A stretch of DNA of 35,210 nucleotides from assembly GCF_000485595.1 (NCBI RefSeq), contig NW_014577104.1, positions 21,952 through 57,161 on the forward strand, written 5' to 3'. The stretch comes from Priapulus caudatus (taxonomy: Eukaryota; Priapulida; Priapulimorpha; Priapulimorphida; Priapulidae). A program made the position numbers and the translations under genes. The notes beneath the pieces are model-generated. The model saw only the letters and a program-made list of their open reading frames with translations. It was not told where the DNA came from and made no database searches. Within the stretch, counting starts at the first letter, position 1, and each line of letters opens with the position of its first letter. Positions 20,300 through 30,774 of the stretch are shown one piece after another.

Positions 20300-21988
20300 G
20301 TACGCTGCTTTTTAGTTAAAAGATAATCGATATTCTAAGGTAGGACATGATATAGTAAAGGGGATCATGTAGGCCCCCCCCCCCTACATGGGATTTTTAC
20401 GATCATTTATTGTGGAAATTTACATTCATATTACGTATGACAGCATTGACTATGAAGGCCCTTTCTGTCATTTACCCACTAATTAATCAATCAATCACTC
20501 TACATGAAGGGCTAACCCCGATTTCCTTCCGATATTATTTTCATTATGTTTATGCTAAAAGAGTATCGATATTTCCTTGTACATTCGCGTTTTCTAGTGC
20601 CAATATAGGCTGAGAGGACATTAGATAGTTTCCCTCAATCGTCCCCAATGGCGACGTTCCTTTTGTGAACACGTTATTCATATTTGTCAACGCAGGCATA
20701 TATCACGTGTTCATGGGGAATCCACATGGTGGGATACATCATGATTTCCTATGGAGTAGTTGATGCCTTGTGGTCGCTGTGTGGCGGACAGTTGACTAAA
20801 TTCACCGGACGAATTCCCATGTTCGTACTGGGGACGGTAGTGCATGCAGCTGCCATCCTGACCATGTTCCTATGGCAACCACATCCAGACGAGAAAGCCG
20901 TATACTTCATCATTGTTATTGCATGGGCGATTGGAGATGGCGTCTGGCAAACCCAGATAAACTGTATGTTAAATTGCTGCTTAATGATTTCTTATCAGGC
21001 TCGGTTTTTTATCTTTTAGTATTTTAGTCCCTTGTTTGTTCGTCCCGATCATTTCTACCCTACTCCATCTAAAAAAAACTATTTCTTCCACGAACCTGCC
21101 ATTAACACATCAAAATATCAAACCAACTTTTACGGCATGGTCGAGACAGTATTGGTTAATCATTTAGCATCATATTATATTAGTGTAAGAGGTTAAAAAT
21201 ATATGATAATTCGTATATCGATAGAGTTCAAACTTTTACTTGTAATTTTAATGACCGGCAGGGCAGGCATGTTTACTTGATTGTGATAATACCTGTGCTG
21301 TCGTGTGTCTCACTGATTCGTGGTATACGTATCTTACAGCACTCTACGGATCCTTGTTCGTGGAGCAAAAGGCAGCATTTTCTAACTACCGCCTGTGGGA
21401 AAGTCTAGGATTTGTTATTGCCTTTGCCTGTGAACAATACCTGTGCACAAGGCCCAAGTTGTGGATGACCCTAGGATGGTTAACAGCAGGAATGATCCTC
21501 TATGGCATTGTCGAGTTTAGAAATAGGTGCCAACTATTATCATTATATATTGTTTTGCTATTTATTATTCATATGCTTTCATGTCTCGAAAGTATGATGT
21601 CAATATCAGGTTTATTTTTAGTGAATAGCTCTACCACCGATAGGAATGATGAACTTTACTTTGGAAAATCTCACAATCATTATGAAATTCATCGACTCAA
21701 AACGCACGCAACGAGACTCCCCGCCCACAATGCTCCAAGAACTTACGCGATAGGCTAGTGAATCTGTGTTGTTATTTCAAACCGAGCACGACTATGTTAT
21801 GCATGTTATGACTATGCAGGAATCGCACAGCAGGTGACTCTGCCAGCGCCCAGCCCGATGTGGAGAATGTACCACTAGCTTCTATTCATCAGAAGGAGAT
21901 GGGAGACAAGAAGGCACAGAATGGTAGCGACAATCCCAAGTGCGAGGGAGACACGTTGACCGAAGCGACCAAAGACGAAGAAACGTAG
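19346..21988 (+). CDS. UNC93A-like MFS membrane protein, copy 2 (complete, four exons)
   Basis: Coding segments are 19346-20299, 20696-20963, 21340-21526 and 21820-21988, totalling 1,578 bp or 525 residues plus stop. That is within the usual range for UNC-93 proteins. All introns have GT/AG ends, with phases 0, 1 and 2. The predicted protein has a charged N-terminus, about 11-12 hydrophobic helices of the major facilitator fold, a lumenal or extracellular loop with DCGVHFCPDHVLNNTNLE, and a polar C-terminal tail ending DEET. Its role is inferred from the family only (channel-associated or transporter-like membrane protein); the substrate is unknown. It is a tandem duplicate of the gene at 699-5531 and has no visible defects. 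A second in-frame ATG at 19367 aligns with the copy 1 start, so either could be used. Confidence 0.92.
20300..20695 (+). other. Intron 1 of copy 2
   Basis: 396 bp between GTACGC and aacgcag. It contains a C10 run near 20374-20383 and AATTAATCAATCAATC near 20481. No coding potential. Confidence 0.8.
20696..20963 (+). CDS. UNC93A-like copy 2, coding exon 2
   Basis: 268 bp, phases 0 and 1, encoding AYITCSWGIHMVGYIMISYG through WQTQIN. Same length and boundaries as in copy 1. Confidence 0.92.
20964..21339 (+). other. Intron 2 of copy 2
   Basis: 376 bp from GTATGT to cttacag. The 47 bases before the acceptor match copy 1 almost perfectly; the remainder shows no clear similarity to the 2.4-kb intron of copy 1. 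Confidence 0.8.
21340..21526 (+). CDS. UNC93A-like copy 2, coding exon 3
   Basis: 187 bp, phases 1 and 2, encoding SLYGSLFVEQKAAFSNYRLW and then ESLGFVIAFA through GIVEFRNR. SNYRLWESLGFVIAF is a typical UNC93A signature. Confidence 0.93.
21820..21988 (+). CDS. UNC93A-like copy 2, coding exon 4
   Basis: After an atgcag acceptor the frame encodes the hydrophilic C-terminal tail and ends at TAG 21986-21988, after DTLTEATKDEET. This is the reference that shows what copy 1 lost at 5532. Confidence 0.9.
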
Positions 21989-22780
21989 AAGTGCGGCCAC
22001 TTAATTCTTTGCTTTCCTACATCCGTCTAACGTTGAGAGAAATATTTGAGTATAACCTAAAAAATGAGCGAAATTTCGTTCATTGTTTCGCGCTTCGTGT
22101 ACAAGACAGTGGTGTAAAATGAAACGCTTGGGTAATTCCAGGTGATGATCTAGTTTCCCCTTTTTCATTACAGTCATTGAATTATCACAGAATAAAGATT
22201 GCAAAAACACTGGCAGACTGTCTTAACTTCATAATTTTCGAGGTGATTCAAGCGAATGCTTAAAATGTCCATTTTACTCGACCTTCCCCTAATTGCGTCC
22301 TCATTATATAGAAATATCAAAGAGCATTTTTATTTTTTTATTTTGGCACAGAACTGATAAATATAGCTTAACAGGTGAGAACTCGGGTGCAGATGAAGAG
22401 CAGCACAAGGGCAGTTGTGCTGCTTAATCGAACTTGAAGTACTACTGAAGAGCCAAGAGAACTTGAGTTGAAAGACAAACATACGTAGAGTAATCGCCAT
22501 CTATGAGGCTTCGCTAAGCGTGATAACCAATTGATGAATGTAATGATTAGAGAGAGGCCTAAACAGAGAGGAGGGGCGCCATTTCCCGACATGTGTATGG
22601 AACGGATGTACATAAATAAAAATTTAACGCAAACATTAATTTTATTGTGCGGTTTATTCTCTTTTAGTCTCTCTTTAGCCTTTTTCTTGCCCATCCATTC
22701 GCAAAAAATCCGCAAGTTACTTCCGATCCACATCATGTTGTGTATTATGAAGGTATAATTGATGCGTGGACTCTCAATTT
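21989..22780 (+). other. 3' UTR and downstream flank of copy 2
   Basis: Homologous to 13392-14240, so the tandem duplication unit extends past the coding end. AATAAA occurs at 22191-22196, aligned with the copy 1 signal, and again at 22615-22620. Homology ends just before the GATAA repeats at 22797. Confidence 0.65.
22191..22196 (+). promoter_or_regulatory. Candidate polyadenylation signal of copy 2
   Basis: AATAAA 203 bases after the stop, conserved in position with 13601-13606. Confidence 0.5.
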
Positions 22781-22796
22781 ATATATCCGTCTAAGC

Positions 22797-22817
22797 GATA
22801 AGATAAGATAAGATAAG
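22797..22817. repeat. GATAA pentamer repeat (LINE 3' tail)
   Basis: Four tandem GATAA units followed by GAGAG. On the minus strand this is the terminal repeat of the LINE fragment. Confidence 0.85.
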
Positions 22818-23639
22818 AGAGTTTATTTTATCACTTCCAATATCAGCAGATACAAGGATTTTGTTAACAAAATATAAATAACGTGCAGTGAAAAGATGGC
22901 GAAAAGACCATACGGTCATCTAGTCAGCCAACCCTTAGAGAAATTTAATTAAGTATAAAGGCATCTGTCATAAGAATAAGATGTATGATGAGAAATATTT
23001 GAACAAAATGTTTGTATGATAACAATAAATCAAAAGCAAAATTGAACATAATTGGAAATAGAACAAGCAGCAGACATGAAGTTATGTACAAAATATGTTG
23101 GACACATATAAATGAAATATATGTAGTAATCAGTACAGTACAGTAATCGAATATTTACATGCTAATAAAAAATAACTTAAGCGGCATATATTACAATTTA
23201 TGTCGATGTCATGATTAAATGTATGAAAAACTAATCAAAATAAATAACAAAACAAACAAAACGGTTTTTTTAAACTGAACATACACAGATGAGAAAAGAA
23301 ATATAGCATATAAAAAATATACTTATCAAGAATATGTATAAGGCAGTCACATAAGAAAGGAAAATAATGAATTGTAAGCATATATAACACCTTTACATAC
23401 GTTAGATTTGACAATTAATAATTACATGCAAGAGTAATCAGTATCAGAGTACAGTAAGTAGTATGTACAGTAATAGAACATTTACATGGTAATCAAGAAT
23501 AACTTAATTGGCCTATATTACAATTCATGTCAATAATTGAATTTATTAAAAAAAATCAAACTAAAGAACAAAATAACACATACAAGCAAAATATCTAGAA
23601 TAAACAATAGGAGAATCAAAATTGACTATGTGAAGTTAG

Positions 23640-23999
23640 TCATGAAGGAGTGTACTGTTGTATCATGTGTGCTTTGTACGCATAGCTGAACTTTTTAATG
23701 GTACGTAATTTAGTAATTGTATAGGAATTCCAAAGTTTTGCTCCTGCAGATTTGATGGATTTAAAACCAATAGTTGTAGATACTCTAGGGATAAAGAAAA
23801 ATTGGTTAGTTGCTGCTCTAGTCTGATAATGATGTGTATCAGAAGTTCTCTTAAAGCAGTTGCAAAACAATTCAGGGAGAGTCCCTGTATTGTATTTATA
23901 CATAAATTTACCTAACTCTAGATTATAGAGGTCGAATAGTTTGACTAAATGCAATTCGTGGAAATAAGGGGTTGCATGTGTAATATTATGGATCAACAC
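23640..23999 (-). pseudogene. LINE ORF2 C-terminal remnant
   Basis: 119 codons, truncated at the 5' end. It contains no catalytic reverse-transcriptase motif, only the post-thumb C-terminal region, so it is non-functional. Confidence 0.7.
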
Positions 24000-24003
24000 A
24001 AGT

Positions 24004-24100
24004 TGTTAGTTGAAATAATATTTATTATTCTGAGGAGCCATCCTCAAACACAGCTCACGCTTCCAAGCACACGTAGCAGCGAGAGGAGAGTACGTGTATG
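24004..24100 (-). mobile_element. Distal half of the gypsy-2 3' LTR
   Basis: Plus strand starts TGTTAG and runs to the gypsy-1 LTR. Together with 31008-31066 it forms an LTR of about 152 bp, reading TGTAATG to CTAACA on the minus strand. The split is explained by gypsy-1 insertion. An AATAAA (minus strand) within it fits an LTR polyadenylation signal. Confidence 0.6.
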
Positions 24101-24333
24101 TGTTACGGTGGGATGCTGAAAGGGACAAAACGGGAAATTCGTAAACGAAATGGAACCCAAAATAAAGATGCTCGTTCCTCACTCTTTAATTCGGCAGACA
24201 AACGGCCCCTTGTCGACTGCCCGTGCGCGAGCATTTTCCCCGCCATGAACCGTCCGGTGCTGCCCCCTCGTGTCCCAACGAAGAACTGAACCACACTGTA
24301 CAAATTTTTAGGGCCCCCATCCATTTCGCTACA
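24101..24333 (-). repeat. gypsy-1 3' LTR
   Basis: Minus strand starts TGTAGCG and ends CCGTAACA, with the canonical TG...CA ends. Confidence 0.93.
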
Positions 24334-24345
24334 CTCTCCCCCGTT
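24334..24345 (-). other. gypsy-1 polypurine tract
   Basis: Minus strand AACGGGGGAGAG directly before the 3' LTR; this is the plus-strand DNA priming site during reverse transcription. Confidence 0.75.
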
Positions 24346-24834
24346 GCAAAATGTCGTCCGCGACATGTCCACCCCCCCCAAGTCGATAAGCTGAAACACA
24401 TGGGTTAACATCCAATTTACTCGCGACAGGTGCTACATCAGAGACATGGTGTACTCACCCACAGTTTTGAGAATCCTGTACCCCTCTCCACTGGACGGCC
24501 GAGATAGTCAAAGGAGCGGCCAACTCCCCCGACAGGAATCTACACAACACCGACATGTGTCTCGATAACAAGTCTTACGACTCAAGAGTGTATAGAAACA
24601 ACTTACCCACTTGCATACGTCATCATTGGTACCCACCTGAGAGTATTCATACCTCGTGCCTGAGATGCCCGACTAAACTACAATTATGATAGGCCTACTA
24701 ACTGCTAAACTCGACCACCTAGACTACATAGAACATAGTTCCCGACGGATGACAAATACCTCACCCATTCGCCTACTACACCATCTCTCCAGCTATACCA
24801 GCGTAGCGTAGCGCCCCAAAGCGGAGTGATCCAT

Positions 24835-25464
24835 TCAAACAAGATCACCGACCAATGGAAACGCTTGGGGCTGCGGCTGGTACGACGGATTCCCCAACAG
24901 ATCATACGTGAACATCTGCCGAGGTTGCCGTTGACGCTGTGACCTCCCCTCCGCCTCGTCTTGGCTTGACCCATCCCCTGACGTGGCCGTACCACTGGAC
25001 CCCTGTCCTGCAGGGCTGAGCTGGTCGCTGGATGATCCAGAAGATGGCTGGAACGGTTCGGCTTCGGGATTCAGATTGGACCGCCTATCCTCGCTTGACC
25101 CCTCCGCCATGGCTCCGGCCTGTCCATCATTATGCTCACTCAAATTCTCGCTCATGGTCCTCACCCTCTTATCATTCAAACTATCAACACCGGTTTCGGC
25201 CGCGTCATGGTGTTCAGAACTCGGGTTCTGTAAGACGAACTCCCCTGACGAATCACTGTCTGTGTCACTTGGCCCCGATGGAATGTCCTGCTGTCGTCGT
25301 TGCTCGTCCCGCACTCGTCGTGGCTTCCTTTTCTGTAACCGAGGAAGTTGCATGCCCTCGAACGGTAGCTCGTCACATTGGAGGAGCAGGTTCCGGTGTA
25401 AAACTCTCACCCGCCCAGTTTCCTTCTCTGGCTTGACTTGGTATACTGGCGAGTCTGGTAACAT
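24835..25464 (-). pseudogene. gypsy-1 integrase C-terminal extension
   Basis: 209-codon frame. The first part ([20 protein letters not shown]) looks like the end of an integrase C-terminal domain. It is followed by a long Ser/Glu/Asp/Gln-rich disordered tail. It lies in a different frame from 25407-25811, so at least one indel lies around 25470-25530. No chromodomain is evident. Confidence 0.65.
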
Positions 25465-25811
25465 CCGTCGGGTGACGACCTGTATGTCTTCCTCCCAATA
25501 CGACCGTAACTTGCCCGGCCCCCTCTCTCATTGAGGTTGCGAACGAGAACTCTATCCCCTTCTTGAAGAATGGAACTGCGAAGACAACGATCATGATTCT
25601 TCTTGCCCTTCTCCTGGGAGCGCCGAATCTTCTCCCTGGCCAGGTCGTAGGACTCCTTCATCCTGTTCATCCACTTCTCGACAGTGATGTTGCCCTCTCC
25701 ACTTTCACACCCAAAAATAAGGTCGATCGGCAATCGGGGGGAACGACCAAACAGAAGCTTGAACGGAAAGTAACCAGTGGATTCATGCTTCGTGCAGTTG
25801 TAGGCATGCAC
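25407..25811 (-). pseudogene. gypsy-1 integrase, C-terminal part of catalytic core and after
   Basis: 134 codons containing the STGYFPFKLLFGRSPRLPID motif that follows the catalytic core in Ty3/gypsy integrases, then a basic helical region and a GDRVLVRNLN stretch. It is in the same frame as 25833-26798, separated from it only by a TGA codon. Confidence 0.8.
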
Positions 25812-25832
25812 GACGTGATTAACATGACTCTT

Positions 25833-26798
25833 TCAGTCAGTCTTGTGGGTCTTCTCCAGGGTCCGCAGCATTGCCAAAATCGTCCGATTCATTCCCTCAC
25901 ATTGCCCATTTCCCGCTGGGTGGTATGGAGTTGCTCTCGAGCGACCGATGCCACATTTCTTAAGCTGATGGAACTCCCGACCCTGGTCATGGTGGATCTT
26001 TCCCGGGAATCCGAATCGGGGAATATAGTCATTAAAGATCTTGTCAGCGGTGGTCTTCCCAGCTTTGTTCTTTGTCGCGTAGGCCTGCACAAACCGGTTA
26101 AAGTGGTCTACGATGACAAGCAGGTATTCATGACCACCTTTCGACCGCTCCAGGTGTACAAAGTCAATGGAAACCAGCTCAAACGGTTGCCACGTCTCGA
26201 TTGCCTTCAACTCGGCTTGGCGCACAACGTTAGGTTTCTTGGCCTTGAGACAGCGGCATCTCTTCCGGATGTAGTGAGTAATATCAGATGACATTCCGGG
26301 CCAGTAGAACCGATCCTTGGCCAACGCAATCACCCTGTCGGGACCCAGGTGCCCCATCTTCTCGTGTAGCTCCTCATAGACTTTCTGATGGTATTCTCCA
26401 GGGAGACAAATTTGTGAAACATCGGTAGCGTCCTTTGAGTGGCACCTCCGCCTCAAGATCCCATCTGGATCAACGCTGAGCCTGTCCCAGTCCCGGACCC
26501 ACCGATTCAGATTACGACTTTGTTCAGCAGGGTAGTCCTGAAGCTGCTTCCGGGACGGCTTCTCCTTCAACTTCACCCAGTCCTTCACCTTCCCGATTTT
26601 CGAATCGTTATCCTGGGTCTTAGACAGGGTCTGCGGGTTGACCACATTTACCTCAGCTACGTCCAGTGTTTCCTCGATTTCGCTGGCTTCTTTGGTGGCA
26701 TTTGTGGACAGCATTTGGGTCCAGCCATCCTTCCCAGTTAGTACTTTACTCACCGCGCCCATCTGCTCCGGTCCCAATACCTCCGTGCAATACTTCAT
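25833..26798 (-). pseudogene. gypsy-1 integrase
   Basis: 321 codons. The zinc-binding N-terminal domain lies at about residues 145-185 (HEKMGH ... CRC, with CxC rather than the common Cx2C). The catalytic acidic residues are D212 (SIDFVH), D271 (HHDQGREF) and E301 (NGQCEG). D271 and E301 are separated by 29 residues rather than the canonical 35, which suggests a six-codon in-frame loss. It follows the RT frame after one TGA and ends in another TGA. Confidence 0.85.
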
Positions 26799-26810
26799 GT
26801 ACTCCTCAAA

Positions 26811-28253
26811 TCATAGTGGCTGCCTTGATAGAACGTCTGCAGCCACATTAGACTTACCTGGATTGTAATGAAGGGAAAATCTAAAATCGGCCAATTCAGC
26901 CACCCACCGGTGACGTGTGGCATCGAGTTTCGAGGAGGTTAGTATGTAGGTCAGCGGATTATTATCCGTAAATACTTCGAAGCTGGGCGCATAGTACAGG
27001 ATGTCTCTGAAGTGCTCGGTGATTACCCACTTTAACGCCAGGAACTCTAGCTTACCTGAATAGAGGTGGTAATTTTTCTCTGTCGGACTCAGGGAGCGAG
27101 ATCCGTAGGCAATCACGGCTATGTGCCCGTCTTCTCGTTTCTGGTAGAGTACCGCCCCCATGCCTTCTTCGCTCGCATCGGTGTGGAGGACGAACGGCTG
27201 GTTGTAGTCCGGGTAGGCCATCACGCGCGGGCAGATCAGAACGTTGATCAGGTCCTCCAGAGCCCGCCGATGCTCCTCTCTCCACTCCACCTTCTGCCGC
27301 GACGACTTCTGTCCCCCTTTCTTAGCTTGGGCCTTCTTTGACTTTGAGTTCCTCGGCGTGCTTTCCAGATCGCTCAACAGGTCGTACATGCATTTCGCTC
27401 TGCGACTGAAGTCCGGGACGAACTTCCCGTAATATCCCAAAAACCCAACCAGTTGGCGGACTTCCCCAACGGTGGCTGGCTCTTTCTTCTTCAATGCGAC
27501 CACTGGTTGCACGTCCGCCGGGTCCATGAGATATCCTTCTTCCGACACCAACTGGCCCAGGAACCGGGTCTCTCGTTGAAACAGTTTACTCTTCGACGGT
27601 TTAGCCTTCATGCCCTTCCCCCAGAGTGTCCTGAGTACCGAGCGCACGTCTTCCACATGTTGCTCAAACGCCTTACTGAAAACCAAACAATCATCCAAGT
27701 ATGGGATACAGCATTTGTCTTGGAGGTCGACAAGGGTCTCCTCCATAAAACTTTGGAAACACTCCGGAGCCCCCGAGACGACAAACGGTATTCTGTTCCG
27801 CTGGTAGAGACCCCAGGGGGTAGTGAAAGCGATGGCCGGCCTGCAACTCTCCTTGACGAAACCCTGGTGGTACGCTTTTCTTTGATCCAGTGATGAAAAC
27901 CATCGGTTGCCGATCAAGCTATGGACTTCATTCATAATCCGCGGCATTGGAGTCTGCGGCACCATTGTTTTCTGGTTGAGCGCCCGATAACCAATGCACA
28001 GCCGTAGGGAGTTGTCCTTCTTTTGCACACAGACCATGGGACTAGAGCAAGGCGACTTCGACTTCTGAATCCATTCACGGTTCAGTAGGTCGGTGATATA
28101 GTCTTTGACTTCCTGATACAGGGGTGGTGGAATCGCTCGGTAGGGCGTCTTCACCGGGGTGTCGTCCTTCAACTGAATGTCCAGCTGCAAGTCGGGCACA
28201 CAGCCCACGTCATCACCATCTCTCGCAAATGACACACATTCTTCCAAAACCAT
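26811..28253 (-). pseudogene. gypsy-1 reverse transcriptase and RNase H
   Basis: 480 codons without a stop. The RT palm has LDQRKAYHQ at about residues 122-130 and the catalytic YLDD at 185-188. RNase H begins at the HTDASEEGMGAVLYQ segment and continues with FTDNNPLTYI and DVLSRQP. Some usually conserved positions are changed: CIGYRALN where CVDYRALN is common, and IPFVVSGAPECFQ where PFGL is usual. The listed start is simply the first possible codon of the open frame; the protein is normally part of a Gag-Pol polyprotein. Confidence 0.9.
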
Positions 28254-28297
28254 CTGGCGGACTGTTGCAACCTGTTCTGGAGACAGTATTGACTCAT

Positions 28298-28831
28298 CTA
28301 ATTCAACATCAGGGTCCCATTGTTCTGGACTAGGCCTAGGCTATCGGGACTACATACCTGCTCATACTTACCACTGGGACTAGTGCTCACCTGGTTGGCA
28401 CCAAACACGGTTTCTCTTCGACCTTCACCTTCATTCCTGTCCTTACCTGGTTCACCAGCATCCGAAATCTCGTCTGGCGGGACTACAGTAATCACGGACT
28501 GCACTGAACTCAGTCGACCCACCACCACACCACGATGTAGCACCATATCAAAACATGAAAAATTGCTGATGGGCAAAGTTACGGTACATGTAGACCCCCT
28601 AGAAACTCTGACCAAAGCTTGCGGAATCTTAAGCCCCTCGTCCCAATGACTGTTCTCAACCATAGTAAACACGGCCACTTGCCCTGAATTTTGAGCCCCA
28701 ACGCGCGCGAAACACTTAATCCGTTTGGTTTTCCCTTTCGGTACGACCACACTCTGACGGCCCAACTTCACGTCACTTAACACGTTGTCCTGGCCTTGCG
28801 CCAATTTCAAAACATACAACACGGACGACAC
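28298..28831 (-). pseudogene. gypsy-1 protease-RT linker region
   Basis: 177 codons continuing from the protease region in a shifted frame. A beta-rich segment (VVVPKGKTKRIKCFARVG and following) resembles the post-protease linker seen in metazoan gypsy elements. No catalytic motif. One frame change lies near 28900. Confidence 0.6.
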
Positions 28832-28868
28832 CTTACTAGTCCCTAGCCCAGAGAAGATGGATGAAATG

Positions 28869-29579
28869 TCAGTCCCGTTGGCCAGCCAGCGTTGGATGAC
28901 ATTGTACCCTAATATCGAGTTTTGCCAGACCTAGTTCCACCACCAGAAAAGGAACCCCCACATTGTGGTCGCCTTTCGGTGGACCCGCTTCCAACTCCAC
29001 ATACCCACAAAGATCAAGGGCATCTTCACTGGCTGACTTCACTATTAACTGCTCATCCACCAGTTCACTAATGGGCTGCACTGTTTTATCTGCAAAATGT
29101 CTGTTCAACCAATTCCGTCCCACTAAACTGACTTGTGCGCCAGTATCCCACAAAACGCGATGTCTCTCCGAATCTAGTGTCACGTAGACCAAACACTTTT
29201 CCCCTACTAACTTGACGAGTTTTGACTTGACTTTCGGGGCCAGTCCCTGAACTGCACCACGTAATTGCTCTACGCTAACCGTCTTCGCTCCCGGCTTCTC
29301 ATCCCTGAGTGTGTGAATGTTCTTACACAGGGTACGGTGCTGGGGCCAGTGCAGCTTCTGGCATTCAATCAAACAATATGTGATCGCACGACATCCTGTA
29401 CAACCCTTCACACGTTCTGGTAACTTGCCCCAACATTGGTAGCAAGAAGGAACTTTCACCAGTTCTTTCGTACTCGTAGGGGTCTCTCCCGCTGAGACAG
29501 GAGTCACTTGTGCCCCGCTGCCAGTGACTCTCATTCGTTTCCCGAGGCGGATTTCGGATCTGACTTGGCGTTGGGACAT
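28869..29579 (-). pseudogene. gypsy-1 MYND zinc finger plus aspartic protease
   Basis: 236 codons. Residues 46-85 (29325-29444) fit the MYND pattern: CYQC, then CTGC, YC, C, H and C with the usual QKLHWPQH core. The retropepsin active site is DTGA at residues 145-148 in VLWDTGAQVSLV. MYND fingers normally bind proline-rich peptides in host chromatin regulators. Here the finger sits between the nucleocapsid-like region and the protease, in frame with the protease. I do not know it as a standard Ty3/gypsy component. Confidence 0.85.
29325..29444 (-). other. MYND-type zinc finger domain in gypsy-1
   Basis: All expected metal ligands are present in order: Cx2C, x10, Cx2C, x5, Cx3C, x7, Hx3C, with the aromatic YC and the HW pair. 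It lies about 60 residues before the protease DTGA motif. Confidence 0.85.
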
Positions 29580-29931
29580 TCGAATTTCCGGTGGTCCGAC
29601 CCCCGCAAAGGAAACAGTGGAAGCACTTTGGCGCGTCCGTTTCTCGACATTTATCGCACATCCATCGTTTACGCTTGACTTGATGGTCTGACGATACGAC
29701 CTGTTGACTTGGTGGTTTCTGATATTGTTGTTTTAAACCCTGCACCTCGAGTCGGAAGGCCTTAATCTCCTCGAGTACGCTCGATTCTACTTGTACCACT
29801 GCTTTGACCTCCACGCGTTTCGTGGCGGCCAGTTTTCCCTCCGTCTCTGCGTAACGGCGCGTGATTTCATTTACTGCCTCGATGAGCTGCTGGTCCTCCG
29901 TGTGAGCCCCGATAAGTCCTTGCAACTCCAC
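29365..29931 (-). pseudogene. gypsy-1 gag C-terminal region (coiled coil and zinc-knuckle area)
   Basis: 188-codon open frame. The first ~115 residues look genuine, with a charged helical segment, a basic patch (KRKRW) and Cys-rich CDKCRETDAPKCFHCFLCGG. After that the frame runs over the MYND-coding region in the wrong phase. A CCHC zinc knuckle appears to be split by a one-base frame change near 29605. Another frame change near 29955 separates this part from the capsid frame. Confidence 0.6.
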
Positions 29932-30341
29932 ACGTATGAGTTTATTCCGGAGCCCGGTGCAGTCTCGACCAGAGTTTTATCATATGCGGTAGTCAATTTT
30001 TCTCTTGAGGCGAATAGAATCTTTTGTTTCAAGGTGAGTATTTGATACAAAAAGTCTTGGGGTGTTTCCTTGATAGCCTGAGTGGCGGCGCAAAGTTCTT
30101 GATATAGCTCCGTCGCAGACTTTTCGCGATAAAACGAACGTACCAGGGCCTGGGCCTTCTCAAGAGTGAGTCTTTCGAGACCCTCCAGGTATTCTCGGAG
30201 TTGCAAACTCGCATCTACGCCACGAATGATGCCATCTAGCAGATCGTTCTCTGAAAAACCTCGGTTCTGACCCGCTTCGACCTGCCGGAGGAAGCTAAGG
30301 TAACTCAAGCAGTTCGGCTTATCGCCAATGTTGTTTGACAA
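29871..30341 (-). pseudogene. gypsy-1 gag capsid-like region
   Basis: 156 codons, mostly alpha-helical in character. ETPQDFLYQILTLKQKILFA and the preceding SATELYQELCAATQ resemble capsid C-terminal segments of retroelement Gag proteins. It begins directly after the TAA of the preceding frame and in the same phase, so a single stop interrupts gag. Confidence 0.7.
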
Positions 30342-30734
30342 TTAAAACGTTTTTGTGTACACGTACACCAGCCTATCGATGGCGGTAGATAAAGTGGCCA
30401 CCACTGGTTTGGGTGGCACCCCTGGTTTTACCCTGACGTCCCGAACCGTGTTCCCTCCATGTGCTTCCGGTTCCGGTTCCGGTCCCGGTTCAGGTTCCGG
30501 GTTGGCTACTGTAGTTAGCAATGCCACTAGTTCCGTGAGGGCGGCCACTCCCTCATCCGCGTCCTTGGAAGTCTTCTCGATTTCGGCCTCCAAGTAATCC
30601 AAGGCGTCCTCCCACGTTATTTCCTTGGCGACTTCGTTGCCCAAGCTTCTGCGTATAGCCTCGACGACCTCTTCCTGGGTGAGGCTATAGGCCTTCGCCC
30701 TCACGGCTATGATGGTCTTCCTTCGATCCCCCAT
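30342..30734 (-). pseudogene. gypsy-1 gag N-terminal region
   Basis: 130 codons from an ATG 20 bases after the primer binding site: MGDRRKTIIAVRAKAYSLTQ, a helical acidic region, then a Pro-Glu repeat (PEPEPGPEPEPE) and a basic-proline stretch. The ATG position makes it the likely Gag start. It ends at TAA 30342-30344, a probable nonsense change in this copy. Confidence 0.7.
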
Positions 30735-30753
30735 TTTGTCTCTGCAGTCTTGG

Positions 30754-30771
30754 ATCCCGGACGAGCCCCCA
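30754..30771 (-). other. gypsy-1 primer binding site, tRNA-Pro type
   Basis: Minus strand TGGGGGCTCGTCCGGGAT, 18 nt, three bases inside the 5' LTR. It is the same sequence as the well-known tRNA-Pro primer site of murine leukaemia virus, so priming by the tRNA-Pro 3' end is well supported. Confidence 0.9.
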
Positions 30772-30774
30772 AAA

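Larger units (their letters stand above)
22797..24003 (-). mobile_element. LINE (non-LTR retrotransposon) 3' fragment with GATAA tail
   Basis: The minus-strand frame 23999-23640 resembles the extreme C-terminus of LINE reverse-transcriptase proteins of the jockey/CR1 kind: FDLYNLELGKFMYKYNTGTL, then PELFCNCFKRTSDTHHYQTR, then GAKLWNSY. About 800 bp of AT-rich 3' UTR follow, ending in a TTATC tandem tail (GATAA on this strand, 22797-22817), a common 3' end in such elements. The 5' part is missing. The right edge abuts the LTR half at 24004, suggesting that gypsy-2 landed in or beside it. Confidence 0.7.

Noticed and set aside
24835-25464. Envelope gene downstream of gypsy-1 pol
   Set aside because: The frame continues integrase C-terminal sequence and then low-complexity Ser/Glu residues; there is no signal peptide or transmembrane segment.
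25563-26291. 242-codon plus-strand frame
   Set aside because: It lies antisense to the gypsy-1 integrase, which has clear catalytic motifs; the plus-strand product resembles nothing.
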